From: Photobacterium sanctipauli
GTDB lineage: Bacteria; Pseudomonadota; Gammaproteobacteria; Enterobacterales; Vibrionaceae
Assembly: GCF_003026495.1 (NCBI RefSeq)
Contig: NZ_PYMA01000003.1
Span: forward strand, 186,001 to 250,000
Length of the DNA stretch: 64,000 bases
Direction of reading: 5' to 3'
Position numbers and translations under genes: made by a program. Positions within the stretch are counted from its first letter, which is position 1. Each line of letters begins with the position of its first letter. The notes under the pieces are model-generated. The model saw only the letters and a list, made by a program, of their open reading frames with translations, was not told where the DNA came from and did no database searches. This document shows positions 1 to 9,437 of this stretch, one piece after another.

Positions 1-263
1 AAGGTGGCATCGACATTATCAACCGTGACATACGTGCCCCAATGGTTTGGAATATGCTCATAGCCTTCTGGCTTGGCCATTACCCCACCCACAGGATCGC
101 CCCCAGCTTTAAGGACATGGTATGTCCCCTGAGGCATTGGCATTGCTTCGACTTCCCAACCTATGGTTTGGGTATAAAACGCAACCGCCTTTTCCGGGTC
201 GTCTGTCATCAGTTCAGACCAGCTAAATGCACCGTGTTTTTGGAATAAGTTTGGGTTCGCCAT
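1..263 (-). CDS. VOC (glyoxalase/bleomycin-resistance fold) protein, 3' part cut by window edge
   Basis: Only the N-terminal ~87 residues are inside the window. They read MANPNLFQKHGAFSWSELMT, then a DDPEKAVAFYTQTIGWE stretch and a MPQGTYHVLKAGGDPVGGVM stretch, which is the usual first beta-alpha-beta-beta-beta module of VOC-superfamily proteins with the typical 'x-F-Y-x-x-x-x-G-W' helix. I chose the ATG at 263 because AAGGAG lies six bases upstream; an in-frame ATG at 269 sits directly on that ribosome binding site. The specific substrate cannot be told. Family membership is fairly sure, function is not. Confidence 0.8.
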   Translation of the reverse strand, partial: MANPNLFQKHGAFSWSELMTDDPEKAVAFYTQTIGWEVEAMPMPQGTYHVLKAGGDPVGGVMAKPEGYEHIPNHWGTYVTVDNVDAT

Positions 264-434
264 CGTCATCTCCTTGTTCTAAATTGCAGGCATTTCTTTT
301 ACTTCTAAATCGCCTGTTCATTGCGTTCAAGTATGGGATATTGCATGCTAATACATTGGTAAGACTGAACACTATTTGAGTGTAGACGAAGTAAGTTGCC
401 GCCCAACCATTTATACACACAAGCGAAATAACCA

Positions 435-1436
435 TTGAAAAGCAAACTGATAAAACAAGCACTTGCTGCTTACAATAGCCCTAACCGCCACAACTACGAA
501 TTAGACGGTAAACTGGTTTCCAACTTGGATGGCGTACAGTACCACCTATCTAAAGCGCTGCCACTTGCAACCGGCTACGAACAGTCAGACATTCTAACGA
601 CAATGGCAAATATCGAGAGCTATCGCGGCAACGTTTCCTTGGCACTAAACCAATACCAGCAAGCCTTAACCACCGCTAATCGCACCCAGCAAACGAAATT
701 ACATAGCTATCTGGCGATATGGCAACATGCACAGGGCAACCAGTTGACTGTATCAAGCCACCTAAAATCACTCAATGCCATTGCGCCGGAATCCAAGCAG
801 GCAATATCCGACGTTATCTCCGTCATAAAGAACAGCCTTGCCAGCCCGATTAGCTATCACCCCCCCAAAAAATACCAAGCACAAGCCCCCCACACCTCGA
901 CTACGGCACAGCCGAAACATGCAATTGTGACTTTGGGTTACAAGCTCAATGCCAATGGCGCTATTGCCGAGCCGCTTTTATTAAGATTGCAAGCCACACT
1001 GGCGGTTGCGGCACTACACCCACGAAGCCAAATTATCGTCACGGGAGGAGTAAAAACCGCAGGTACAACAGAAGCCGAACAGATGAAACATTGGTTAGTA
1101 TCGCAGGGAGTGAACACCAATCGAATAGTGATGGAAGACCAGGCGGCCAACACCATAGAAAATGCCAAAAACAGCCTGGCGATTTTGCACCACCATCATA
1201 TTCAAGCCGCCACTATCGTCAGCGCTTCAATCCATGTTCACCGCTCACAAATTTTGTTCGATGTCATTCAGCAAAAACACCACAGCCACCGAGTTACATT
1301 CAACCACATGGCGGTCAAAGATGGGTTATCAGAAACGCCCTACCCTAGTGGTCAAACACGGCTTAACTGCTATATCGATGCACTACGAGGCTATGGAATG
1401 CCAGCATTTGATTGCGGCGGGGTGGTGCAGGTTTGA
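435..1436 (+). CDS. DUF218 (YdcF/SanA/ElyC-like) protein with N-terminal helical repeat region
   Basis: This 333-residue protein starts with TTG; no better start with a clear ribosome binding site was seen. Residues ~1-130 look like TPR-type helical pairs (alternating A/L/Y at helix contacts, e.g. NIESYRGNVSLALNQYQQAL). From about 160 comes a DUF218 domain: AIVTLGYKLNANG, then LLLRLQATLAVAAL, IIVTGG, TEAEQMKHWLVSQGV and ANTIENAKNSLAIL, the order expected for the YdcF/SanA family. Family members are linked to cell-envelope metabolism, but the reaction is not established. No signal peptide or membrane segment is visible, so it is probably cytoplasmic. It stands alone, 111 bases before mdtL. Confidence 0.75.
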   Translation: MKSKLIKQALAAYNSPNRHNYELDGKLVSNLDGVQYHLSKALPLATGYEQSDILTTMANIESYRGNVSLALNQYQQALTTANRTQQTKLHSYLAIWQHAQGNQLTVSSHLKSLNAIAPESKQAISDVISVIKNSLASPISYHPPKKYQAQAPHTSTTAQPKHAIVTLGYKLNANGAIAEPLLLRLQATLAVAALHPRSQIIVTGGVKTAGTTEAEQMKHWLVSQGVNTNRIVMEDQAANTIENAKNSLAILHHHHIQAATIVSASIHVHRSQILFDVIQQKHHSHRVTFNHMAVKDGLSETPYPSGQTRLNCYIDALRGYGMPAFDCGGVVQV

Positions 1437-1547
1437 TCTTGCCGTTTCCAATTAGGAAAACACAGTTGTCCATATGGCAACTAGGCGATAAGCCTGATTC
1501 CAAGTAGTCTGCAAACGTTTTCTTCTCGACTCCGAGTACTGCTTATT

Positions 1548-2759
1548 ATGTCCAAATTACTCTTTTGTAGCTTCGCGCTTGTGCTGATGTACCCATTGGG
1601 TATCGACCTTTACCTTGTCGGCTTGCCTCGTATTGCCGACGATTTGCAGGCATCAGAAGTGGTGCTCCACACTGCCTTTTCAATCTACCTCGCTGGCATG
1701 GCGACTACCATGCTGGTCGCTGGTTGGCTCGCCGATAAGATAGGGCGCAAGCCTGTTGCGCTAATTGGCGCAAGTATTTTCGCCCTATCATCTTTACTCG
1801 CTGCCTATGTCACCAATGCCGATGCTTTTCTTGCTTCCCGCTTTTTCCAAGGTATTGGGGCTGGATTCTGCAATGTGGTGACCTATGCCATTTTACGCGA
1901 CGCCCTTAACGATGAACAACGCGCTAAGGTACTATCGATGATTAACGGCATTGTTTGTATCGTACCTGTACTGGCCCCCGTGTTGGGGCACTTCATTTTG
2001 CTGAGGTATGAGTGGCCTAGTTTGTTTATCACCCAAGTGATCACTGCCACTGTTATTGGGCTAGCTTGCTTATTTCTTCTCAAAGAAACAAAGGGGAAGG
2101 CTACTGCAAAACCTGACCAACAGCCGTTGGCTTCACAACCTCTTGCTCAAGAATCACTTATCTCACCACTCTTTATCAGTCGCCTGATGATTTCCGCCCT
2201 AGGGGTAACGGCCATCCTGACCTATGTGAACGCGTCACCATTTTTGTTAATGAATAGCATGGGTTTTACGACCGGACAATACTCCACGGCAATGGCTGCA
2301 CTGGCTGGCGTGAGCATGGCCACTTCGTTCAGTGCCCCTAAGCTACTGACACTATGGGGACAAAAACGCATGGTGATCACAGCCATGATCTTATTCATTG
2401 TTTCAGGGAGCCTAATTTTTGCCACCACCCTTGGCCTATTACCGAACCCGATCAGCCTTATCGGCTTTGCCTTGATTTGCGCAGGCTTTTCGATGGGGTT
2501 CGGCTCGGTAATGAGTCAGGCACTCAGCCCATTTAGTCAACGGGCTGGCGTAGCAAGCTCGGTACTCGGTATATGCCAAGTGTCTTTTTCAGCAGGCTAT
2601 ATTTCTATCATGGGTGGGTTAGGGTTCAGTGCAGAAACCATGCTCACCAGCTTGCTGATCTTCACCGGAATAATCAGTATTATCTTGATGTTAGTTATTC
2701 CATTCCACCAGAACACGCCTAAGGCCAATAATCATGAACAAGCCACTGCATCGTCTTGA
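1548..2759 (+). CDS. mdtL: MFS multidrug efflux transporter MdtL
   Basis: 403 residues with about twelve hydrophobic segments. The N-terminus (LFCSFALVLMYPLGIDLYLV, then GLPRIADDL) and the loop GWLADKIGRKPVAL, which is the MFS loop 2-3 signature, resemble E. coli MdtL closely from memory, as does the central FILLRYEWPSLF region. MdtL is a proton-driven inner-membrane drug exporter of the DHA1 group. The gene overlaps the following LysR gene by 26 bases, the same gene pair seen in E. coli (mdtL-yidZ), so the two are probably co-transcribed. Confidence 0.9.
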   Translation: MSKLLFCSFALVLMYPLGIDLYLVGLPRIADDLQASEVVLHTAFSIYLAGMATTMLVAGWLADKIGRKPVALIGASIFALSSLLAAYVTNADAFLASRFFQGIGAGFCNVVTYAILRDALNDEQRAKVLSMINGIVCIVPVLAPVLGHFILLRYEWPSLFITQVITATVIGLACLFLLKETKGKATAKPDQQPLASQPLAQESLISPLFISRLMISALGVTAILTYVNASPFLLMNSMGFTTGQYSTAMAALAGVSMATSFSAPKLLTLWGQKRMVITAMILFIVSGSLIFATTLGLLPNPISLIGFALICAGFSMGFGSVMSQALSPFSQRAGVASSVLGICQVSFSAGYISIMGGLGFSAETMLTSLLIFTGIISIILMLVIPFHQNTPKANNHEQATASS

Positions 2760-3696
2760 CCTCAACCTGCTCATTACTTTGCAGTTACTGTTGCAGGAGC
2801 GCAGCGTAACCAAAGCTGCGAAAAAGCTCTCGGTTACCCCTTCGGCAGTCAGTAAGTCTCTAACCAAGTTACGTGAGTGGTTTGACGATCCTCTGTTTGT
2901 CCGAACCCCACAGGGGCTTCAGCCAACACTGCTATCGCTCAGCATGGAAAGTGAGTTATCGGAGTGGTTCCAAATCGGAACCCAGCTATCGTCTAAGCGT
3001 GGTTCGGATACACCGAAAGGGGTTACATTCCAATTAATGATGGAGTCCCCTTTGCACATGGTGTTACTCAGCCAGCTGCCGCAGATGATCAATCAGCAAT
3101 ACCACGATGCGAACATCAAGATCCGCAACTGGGACTACGATTCATTGGAAGCCATCATCAGTGGTAATGCCGACATCGGATTCACTGGACGTGAAACCCA
3201 TCACCGCTCGCAGGAAACCTTGGCTCTGCTGCCCTACTACATCGACTACGAGGTATTGTTCACCGAGAGACCGATGGTGTACATGCGTAAAGATCACCCG
3301 GCTACCAAGCAAGATTGGACGCTGGCGACTTTCCTTCAATATGCGCATATCACTGTATTGTGGGAAGCCAGGGAAAGTTGGGCTTTAGACGAAGTGATTG
3401 CTGCTATGGGATTAAAGCGCAATATCGCTATGTCGGTATCGACTTTCGAGCAGTCATTGTTCATGGCTGAGCTAGAAGACCCGAAATTGATGACCACAGC
3501 GCCAGGCTATTGTCGTGAGTACATCAAACACCACCACCCCAATTTGGTTGCCAAGCCAATACCGCTTGATGATAAAGAAAACCTAGAGCTGGATGTTCCA
3601 TTTACCCTCATGTGGCACAAACGCAACAGCCATACCCCTAAGTTGATATGGCTGAAAGAAGCCATTAAGCAACTAGTTAGTGCGAACCGGGCTTAA
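2734..3696 (+). CDS. yidZ: LysR-family transcriptional regulator YidZ
   Basis: 320 residues. Residues 8-65 form the LysR winged helix (LDLNLLITLQLLLQERSVTK, then AAKKLSVTPSAVSKSLTKLR), followed by DPLFVRTPQGLQPT. The effector domain carries KIRNWDYDSLEAIISGNADI and FTLMWHKRNSHTPK, stretches I recognise from E. coli YidZ. E. coli YidZ has been connected with anaerobic nitric-oxide protection, but its ligand is not certain. The start ATG lies inside mdtL (26-base overlap), which points to translational coupling. A GC-rich inverted repeat follows 5 bases after the stop. Confidence 0.88.
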   Translation: MNKPLHRLDLNLLITLQLLLQERSVTKAAKKLSVTPSAVSKSLTKLREWFDDPLFVRTPQGLQPTLLSLSMESELSEWFQIGTQLSSKRGSDTPKGVTFQLMMESPLHMVLLSQLPQMINQQYHDANIKIRNWDYDSLEAIISGNADIGFTGRETHHRSQETLALLPYYIDYEVLFTERPMVYMRKDHPATKQDWTLATFLQYAHITVLWEARESWALDEVIAAMGLKRNIAMSVSTFEQSLFMAELEDPKLMTTAPGYCREYIKHHHPNLVAKPIPLDDKENLELDVPFTLMWHKRNSHTPKLIWLKEAIKQLVSANRA

Positions 3697-3701
3697 TGCT
3701 T

Positions 3702-3730
3702 CCCCCTAATAGGAGCTATCTATTAGGGGG
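3702..3730. terminator. Inverted repeat between convergent yidZ and lipoprotein gene
   Basis: Perfect 11-base arms (CCCCCTAATAG / CTATTAGGGGG) with a 7-base loop lie in the 59-base gap between two convergent genes. No T-run follows on either strand, so it is a likely but atypical bidirectional terminator. Confidence 0.6.
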
Positions 3731-3755
3731 AGCAATTCAAACTCTATGGTTCAAG

Positions 3756-4757
3756 TCACAACACATTTTGTTCATCGATTTTATAGCTCACCATGTGGTT
3801 ACGGCTATTAGAAATAAATGAATACAGCTCCCCATTGTAGTAAACCGCCTTAGGGTGCAGATCAGCCGATCCAAACAAGGTATATGGCGTACTATGGAAA
3901 ATGCGCATCACATCACGGCCAAAACGGGTTTGCATTAAATCTTTCGAGGCTGCCGCATAGGTATAGTTATGCTCATTGGTACGAATGTCTAAACTACCAT
4001 CGTCAGTTTTAAATACACCGCCCCACGCCCCAACGTAGAATGAATGGTAGCCTCTTGTTTCCCACTTGATAGGTTGCCCAATAATGGCGCTGATCGGGTC
4101 TTGCAGCTCAACTTGCTTAAACGGGGTAAATTGCACATTCAGCACAAACTCATTTGGCTGATAGATAAACGCATCAGGCAGCGCTTTTCCATCGACATTC
4201 TCGAAATACAATACTTGATTACTGCTGTCACAACCATGAACACAGGTCATCTGCCAGCCAAGGCGATCTGCAACTAACTCTGCCTGTTGATGCAATAACG
4301 TGATAATTGCTTGCTCGGCCTGTTCGGGTGTCTCTATCTGCTTGCCATTGTATTCCGCTGGCAGCCAAGCCTTTGAAGTAATTTCTTCACTGCCATCAAA
4401 AATTTCGCCAAATACAAGACCAGCAGCGAAAACAGACGTGCCAACGATATTTCCTTGCGCTGAATATAGATCCCCGACAACCAAATCAGTCGACATTTGT
4501 GCAAGAATCGAAGCTTGCGCTGCGCTCCATTCATGCACTAATTCAGAGTTGGCGACTTCCGCTTCTAGTTCAGCCCGATTATCAGATTCCATCATTGCAC
4601 GAGATAGATAACTCATTTTCATCGGTGTATCACTATCTTCTAATTCGACTCTCTCAGGGTAGGATAAAACATCCTTGAGCCATGGGTCGTCTGTCATTGA
4701 AACACAGCCTGAAAGCGCAAAAGTCATTGAAAGTGCAACTATTTTGATTTGGTTCAT
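3756..4757 (-). CDS. Predicted lipoprotein of unknown function
   Basis: 333 residues. The N-terminus MNQIKIVALSMTFALSGC is a lipoprotein signal with the lipobox LSGC (Cys18); the +2 residue is Val, so outer-membrane sorting is expected. The mature part is acidic and has a glycine/alanine-rich hydrophobic patch near residue 105 (NIVGTSVFAAGLVFG), a possible second membrane contact. Further on is a CVHGCDSSN motif. I do not recognise the family. A signal-bearing, single-gene unit: the gene upstream (4890-5729) has its own terminator. Confidence 0.7.
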   Translation of the reverse strand: MNQIKIVALSMTFALSGCVSMTDDPWLKDVLSYPERVELEDSDTPMKMSYLSRAMMESDNRAELEAEVANSELVHEWSAAQASILAQMSTDLVVGDLYSAQGNIVGTSVFAAGLVFGEIFDGSEEITSKAWLPAEYNGKQIETPEQAEQAIITLLHQQAELVADRLGWQMTCVHGCDSSNQVLYFENVDGKALPDAFIYQPNEFVLNVQFTPFKQVELQDPISAIIGQPIKWETRGYHSFYVGAWGGVFKTDDGSLDIRTNEHNYTYAAASKDLMQTRFGRDVMRIFHSTPYTLFGSADLHPKAVYYNGELYSFISNSRNHMVSYKIDEQNVL

Positions 4758-4841
4758 CTATACATCCTTGTCATTATATTTTTGATATAAACCATAATGC
4801 ATATTGATGAGTGAAGTATATCGTGCAGATCACACAATAAA

Positions 4842-4865
4842 AAAACCAGCCCGAAGGCTGGTTTT
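4842..4865 (-). terminator. Rho-independent terminator of the oxygenase gene
   Basis: AAAACCAGCC / GGCTGGTTTT, 10-base arms, CGAA loop, with a run of seven T on the minus strand after the hairpin. It lies 24 bases past the stop of the 4890-5729 gene. Confidence 0.85.
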
Positions 4866-4889
4866 CATTATTCATTTGAGTCGGTTGAC

Positions 4890-5729
4890 TTAAATAACGC
4901 CTAGCTCACGTAAACGCTCCATAAGGTAGCTGTTAGCGGTGTGACGCTCTGACAGCACAACTTCTGGTTTTGGGTGAAGGAATAGCGGCAATGAAATACG
5001 TGCTTTAGTCTTGTCAGCCCCTTCAGGGTTAACCACACGGTGAGTGGTCGATGGGAAGTACCCCCCTGATGCTTCTTGCAACATGTCACCAATGTTAATG
5101 ATCAGGTTACCAAAGTCACAAGGTACATCCAGCCAATCACCTTCTTTAGTCAGTACTTGCAAGCCTGGCTCATTCGCAGCCGGCAGTACGGTCAGCAGGT
5201 TAATATCCTCATGGGCACCGGCGCGGATAGCACCCAGTTCTTCATCGCCTTTCAATGGCGGGTAATGCAGAACACGTAGTAAGGTTTTATCGCTACCATC
5301 AATCATGCTAGATAGTGACTGGCTGTATAGGCTTGAGACAGACTCTGGTGAGTGCTCTTCAACCCAGCTAAGTAGCTCACTGGCAAGCTTGTTGGCTTCC
5401 TCGTAGTAATTCTGAAGCTCTGCCTTCAAAGCTTCAGGACACTGGCCCCAAGGGTAATAGTGGAAGTACTCTTTGATATCTTTCTTGGTGTGGCCTTTGG
5501 CAACTTCAGATACCTCCGCAGGGAAGAAACCATCTTGGGTCTCAACATTGAAGCGGAAATCGTCTTTTTCATCAGTATTGAAAAAGCCATGCCAGTTATC
5601 ATAGATAGACTGTACTAGCTGTTGTTGGATTGGGTGATTTTTCAATACCCCAAAGCCAGTGTTACGTAGGGATTCAACGAATAGCTCTGCGGCATTCTCT
5701 GCGTTGTAATCAACGGCTTCCAATTTCAT
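4890..5729 (-). CDS. 2-oxoglutarate/Fe(II) oxygenase, isopenicillin N synthase-like
   Basis: 279 residues, the normal length for the non-haem 2OG-Fe(II) dioxygenase fold. The iron ligands are visible as His173 and Asp175 in GAHEDINLLT and His230 in TTHRVVNP; the 2-oxoglutarate-binding Arg244 and Ser246 follow in ARISLPLF. The N-terminal DIOX_N-like region includes TGFGVLKNHPI. Such enzymes couple decarboxylation of 2-oxoglutarate to oxidation of a second substrate; the substrate here is not predictable. It is flanked by its own terminator and a long upstream spacer, so it is probably monocistronic. Confidence 0.88.
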   Translation of the reverse strand: MKLEAVDYNAENAAELFVESLRNTGFGVLKNHPIQQQLVQSIYDNWHGFFNTDEKDDFRFNVETQDGFFPAEVSEVAKGHTKKDIKEYFHYYPWGQCPEALKAELQNYYEEANKLASELLSWVEEHSPESVSSLYSQSLSSMIDGSDKTLLRVLHYPPLKGDEELGAIRAGAHEDINLLTVLPAANEPGLQVLTKEGDWLDVPCDFGNLIINIGDMLQEASGGYFPSTTHRVVNPEGADKTKARISLPLFLHPKPEVVLSERHTANSYLMERLRELGVI

Positions 5730-5909
5730 AATTGATCTTCTTTTGGCTGACTATGTATGTTTTATCTCGATCACGACTTGCAGGTAAAACTGTGTGTAAA
5801 ACGATAGCGTAATCGGTTGCACTGCATTTTACCCAGCGTAACAAAACAGTAACACCGCATTTTGGAAACAGACCGTTTACAACCAGAAACAAAGCCATTC
5901 ACATATAAA

Positions 5910-5946
5910 AAACCGCGGTTCAACGCTTATCGTTAAACCACGGTTT
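5910..5946 (-). terminator. Terminator of the nfeD-qmcA operon
   Basis: Arms of 16 bases (5910-5925 and 5931-5946) with two wobble positions and a 5-base loop. On the minus strand the hairpin runs into a T-tract. It lies 27 bases past the NfeD stop. Confidence 0.8.
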
Positions 5947-5973
5947 GTATTGATGAATACCAGGTTAAGTCAG

Positions 5974-6432
5974 TTATTGCCGGGCTTTCTCTTCGATAAC
6001 CAGCACGATACCTTCGACCCTAACCACTTCCACTAAAGTGCCAGCAGGAATATTCGCTTCCGACTTAGCAGACCAGGTGGTATCACCCAATTGCAGCCTC
6101 CCTTGCCCAATTGAAAAGTCTTCATTTAGTACGCAAGTTTGACCAACAAGTTGCTCTGTGCGCTGGTTTAAACTTCTGGCATCATCGCCAACTCGGTCTT
6201 TCTTATGCTGATAGCGCCACCACAACCAGGTTGTAAATAGCGAAAATACCGCAAAGCTTACCCATTGCATTTCCCAACTGATCGGCACCAAAAATAGGAC
6301 GAGACCCACCAGCATGGCGGATAAACCCAGCCACAGCAGGTAGCCTGCCGTGCCCAACAACTCAAGTAACAATAGAACAAGACCCAACGCTAACCAGTGC
6401 CAGACGTTCATCTGCTCTAGCAAGGTGATCAT
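5974..6432 (-). CDS. NfeD-family membrane protein
   Basis: 152 residues. The first ~75 residues hold two to three hydrophobic segments ([20 protein letters not shown] and [13 protein letters not shown]), and the C-terminus is the OB-fold of NfeD proteins ([20 protein letters not shown], then [17 protein letters not shown]). The start ATG overlaps the stop of the stomatin gene by four bases (ATGA), so translation is coupled. NfeD and SPFH proteins pair widely and are thought to act together in membrane organisation. It corresponds to E. coli YbbJ, the partner of QmcA. Confidence 0.9.
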   Translation of the reverse strand: MITLLEQMNVWHWLALGLVLLLLELLGTAGYLLWLGLSAMLVGLVLFLVPISWEMQWVSFAVFSLFTTWLWWRYQHKKDRVGDDARSLNQRTEQLVGQTCVLNEDFSIGQGRLQLGDTTWSAKSEANIPAGTLVEVVRVEGIVLVIEEKARQ

Positions 6433-7376
6433 ACTTTCTTTCCTTTACTGCTTTCTTCATTACTACGCCCTGCTTGGCCTAATAGCTCAGCGATGCCTGC
6501 AACCGACCCCATCAAGCCCGTTGCTTCAAGCGGTAGCATAATAATTTTTCCGTTCTCTGCCTGACCAATCGATTTAATCGCATCGGTGTAGCCTTGGGCA
6601 ATGAAGTAGTTCACCGCCTTCACATCACCTTGCGCGATGGCCTCTGATACCATTGTAGTCGCTCTTGCTTCAGCCTCTGCTGCACGCTCTCGCGCTTCGG
6701 CTTGAAGGATTGCAGCTTGCTTGTCACCTTCTGCGCGTAAGATTTCAGACTGCTTATGGCCTTCAGCACGAAGAATCTCTGCCTGTCTTACCCCTTCAGC
6801 CTCAAGCACTTCCGCACGCTTATTACGCTCCGCCTTCATTTGAGCATTCATCGCTGAGGTCAGATCCGCAGGCGGCTGCACGTCTTTGATTTCGATACGG
6901 GTAACCTTTACGCCCCACGGGTTGGTTGCCTGATCGACAATGGTCAGCAGGCGACTATTAATGGTATCGCGCTGAGATAGCATTTCATCCAACTCCATCG
7001 AGCCAAGCACGGTACGAATATTGGTCAAGGTCAGGTTGCGGATAGCATGCTCAAGATCGGTAACTTCATAAGCTGCTTTTGCTGCGTCAACGACCTGCAC
7101 GAAACACACAGCATCAATGGTGACATTGGCGTTATCCCGAGAAATCACTTCTTGAGCAGGAATGTCCAATACCCTTTCCATCATATTGATTTTATTACCA
7201 ACGCTATCGATGAATGGGACGATTAAATTAAGGCCCGGACGCAAGGTTTTGGTATAGCGGCCAAAACGCTCTACGGTCCATTCGCTTCCCTGGGGAACGG
7301 TTTTTACCCCAGCAGCAATGAATACAATCGCGACAACAATAAAAATCCCGACCGTAACAAGGGTATCGTATGGCAT
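6429..7376 (-). CDS. qmcA: SPFH/stomatin-like membrane protein QmcA
   Basis: 315 residues. One N-terminal membrane anchor ([19 protein letters not shown]) is followed by the SPFH/PHB domain ([49 protein letters not shown]). Then comes an alanine/glutamate-rich coiled coil from ~175 to 245 with repeated units of the AEILRAEG type, and a flotillin-like C-terminus. The length matches E. coli QmcA. Proteins of this type form membrane-associated oligomers and can interact with the FtsH protease. It is the first gene of a two-gene operon with nfeD. Confidence 0.9.
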   Translation of the reverse strand: MPYDTLVTVGIFIVVAIVFIAAGVKTVPQGSEWTVERFGRYTKTLRPGLNLIVPFIDSVGNKINMMERVLDIPAQEVISRDNANVTIDAVCFVQVVDAAKAAYEVTDLEHAIRNLTLTNIRTVLGSMELDEMLSQRDTINSRLLTIVDQATNPWGVKVTRIEIKDVQPPADLTSAMNAQMKAERNKRAEVLEAEGVRQAEILRAEGHKQSEILRAEGDKQAAILQAEARERAAEAEARATTMVSEAIAQGDVKAVNYFIAQGYTDAIKSIGQAENGKIIMLPLEATGLMGSVAGIAELLGQAGRSNEESSKGKKV

Positions 7377-7460
7377 GTTTTCTCCTTATCAAACAGCGTT
7401 TATTTGATGGTTAGAATAACGTATGCAACCAAGGTAATACAGGTTCATTCATGTTTTCTT

Positions 7461-9104
7461 TCATATTCTGAACAAACCAATCTGCGCCGATAGTTGTTGG
7501 CATTGAACAGCCAAGTTATCAAATGCCATCTCGGTTGATTCTACCTGGGCGACCACATCTTGGCTCATATCTGCGATATGCTGAACATTCTGATTTATCT
7601 CCTCACTGACTTGGCTTTGTTGGGCAGCGGCTGTGGCTATCTGCAAGTTCATTTCATTGATCACATTGATCGAGTGGCTGATCGCTTGCAAAGACTCATT
7701 AGCGGTATTGGCTTGGGCAACCGTACTGCCCCCACTGGCCCGGCTGCTTTCCATCGCTATCACAGCCTCTTTGGCCCCTGACTGTAGCCGCTCGATCATC
7801 GCTTGGATCTCACCCGTACTGGCTTGTGTTTTACTTGCCAACGAACGTACTTCATCTGCCACCACAGCAAAGCCGCGCCCTTGCTCACCGGCCCGAGCCG
7901 CCTCAATGGCTGCATTCAGTGCCAATAGGTTGGTTTGATCCGCTATCCCTCGAATCACATCCAAAATAGAGGCAATATTACCGACATCATGCTCCAACTC
8001 ACTGATCACCTTGCTAGATGCATCAATATCATCAGCCAGTTGATGAATGGAGCTCACGGCATCACCCAATACACTTTGCGCAGTATTCGATTCATTGCTG
8101 GCATGCTGACTGGCCTCTGCCGCATCCCTGGCGTGGTTGCTAACATTATCACTGGTCGCACTCATCTCATGGACCGCCGTTGCTACTTGAGCACTCTCTT
8201 CCTGCTGTGATGAAGCATTGCCGCGCACCCCTTGGGTTTCAGCTTGAATATGTTGTGTGGAAGATTGTACGGCAACTAGGGTAGACGAAACTTCACTGAT
8301 GGTGCGGTGAATCGTCGTGATAAAACCATTAAACGCCTCCCCCAGTTGACCGATTTCATCTTTCGACTCCACTGAAATACGTTGGGTTAAGTCACCATCC
8401 CCCCGAGCGATGTCATGCATGGTGTCAGATAGCCGTTGCAAGGGTTTAATCAGCATCCCTGAGGTAAACCAAGCAACAAACAATGACAATACCAAAGCTA
8501 AAACCATGCCCACTTCAATCACAATGGTTGCCAATTTAACTTCTTCTTCCAGTGCCAGCGCCAAGTCGGTCTCTGCCAATTCGATATCGGCTTTCACCTC
8601 TTTGAACAGCCTGACCATGTCTTCGAAATCAGCGCCAATTGCTTGTCGGTGCCTTTCATAGTAATCAGCTGCCAATTGCGGGTTCTCTACCATAAACCGG
8701 TAGCTTTCTATCCAACGGACAAAAATAGTTTCAAGTTGAGATAGGGTTTGGCTATTGCTATTGGCGATAAATCCACTATTGACGAGCTGTTGACCGGCAA
8801 TTATGCGCTCTAAGGCTTTAGGCGAATCATCAGCATAAAGGGCCTGAGCCTGGCGAATTAAGGTTTCATCACCGTCAGCGAGTAAAATATCCTGCCCAGC
8901 AGTCACAATTTGGTAAAGATCCCGATAGCCTTCATCCATCTCTTTGAGCACCGGCTTAACTTGGCCATTTAGAATGGCATTTACCTTAGCTTGATCATTG
9001 GACACAAAGAAAACCAAGGTAAACATAAAAGAAAAGATAAATACAACGAGAAAAATTGGGGTTGTAAACTTCCAACGAAAACTTAGGTTATAGAACCACG
9101 ACAT
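7461..9104 (-). CDS. Methyl-accepting chemotaxis protein with periplasmic helical sensor
   Basis: 547 residues. Membrane segment 1 lies at ~11-33, a periplasmic helical domain at ~34-190, and membrane segment 2 at ~192-214. A HAMP domain follows ([20 protein letters not shown], then GDLTQRI), and the C-terminal signalling coiled coil has the conserved hairpin tip [20 protein letters not shown] followed by [14 protein letters not shown]. It senses a small ligand and controls CheA. The ligand cannot be predicted, and no C-terminal NWETF-type CheR tether is visible. It is divergent from the second chemoreceptor at 9438. Confidence 0.92.
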   Translation of the reverse strand: MSWFYNLSFRWKFTTPIFLVVFIFSFMFTLVFFVSNDQAKVNAILNGQVKPVLKEMDEGYRDLYQIVTAGQDILLADGDETLIRQAQALYADDSPKALERIIAGQQLVNSGFIANSNSQTLSQLETIFVRWIESYRFMVENPQLAADYYERHRQAIGADFEDMVRLFKEVKADIELAETDLALALEEEVKLATIVIEVGMVLALVLSLFVAWFTSGMLIKPLQRLSDTMHDIARGDGDLTQRISVESKDEIGQLGEAFNGFITTIHRTISEVSSTLVAVQSSTQHIQAETQGVRGNASSQQEESAQVATAVHEMSATSDNVSNHARDAAEASQHASNESNTAQSVLGDAVSSIHQLADDIDASSKVISELEHDVGNIASILDVIRGIADQTNLLALNAAIEAARAGEQGRGFAVVADEVRSLASKTQASTGEIQAMIERLQSGAKEAVIAMESSRASGGSTVAQANTANESLQAISHSINVINEMNLQIATAAAQQSQVSEEINQNVQHIADMSQDVVAQVESTEMAFDNLAVQCQQLSAQIGLFRI

Positions 9105-9437
9105 AGGACGTCCTTGTATATACTCTTGATTTTATTGTTAATAGTTGAACGAAATATTATTCCTTGTCTGACCTGCCTAACCAAGACCCCGCCAAGTATC
9201 TGCCTAACATGTTGCAATTTCATGCCGCTACCCAGTGCTAATGGGACATTGCTGACCCAATTGGCTGCGCAAAATGCAACCATAAGGGCGACTTATTGTT
9301 AACCCCACTTTATGTACGAGTTAACACTATTGGAACCAAGTTCATTAATAAGTTGATATTTATGATAATAATATGTTTTATTAGCCTTTATAAATTAGAA
9401 AATACTAATAACAACGTCCTATAACGAAGGTTAAGTC
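9105..9437. promoter_or_regulatory. 333-base divergent intergenic region between two chemoreceptor genes
   Basis: No convincing gene is present; the short ORFs here have no ribosome binding sites. The half next to the plus-strand gene is strongly AT-rich (9340-9420) and should hold its promoter. I see no clear palindromic operator. Confidence 0.4.

Noticed and set aside
4044..4611. Plus-strand ORFs over the lipoprotein gene at 3756-4757
   Set aside because: They are antisense shadows. The minus-strand frame has a lipobox signal peptide and continuous coding.
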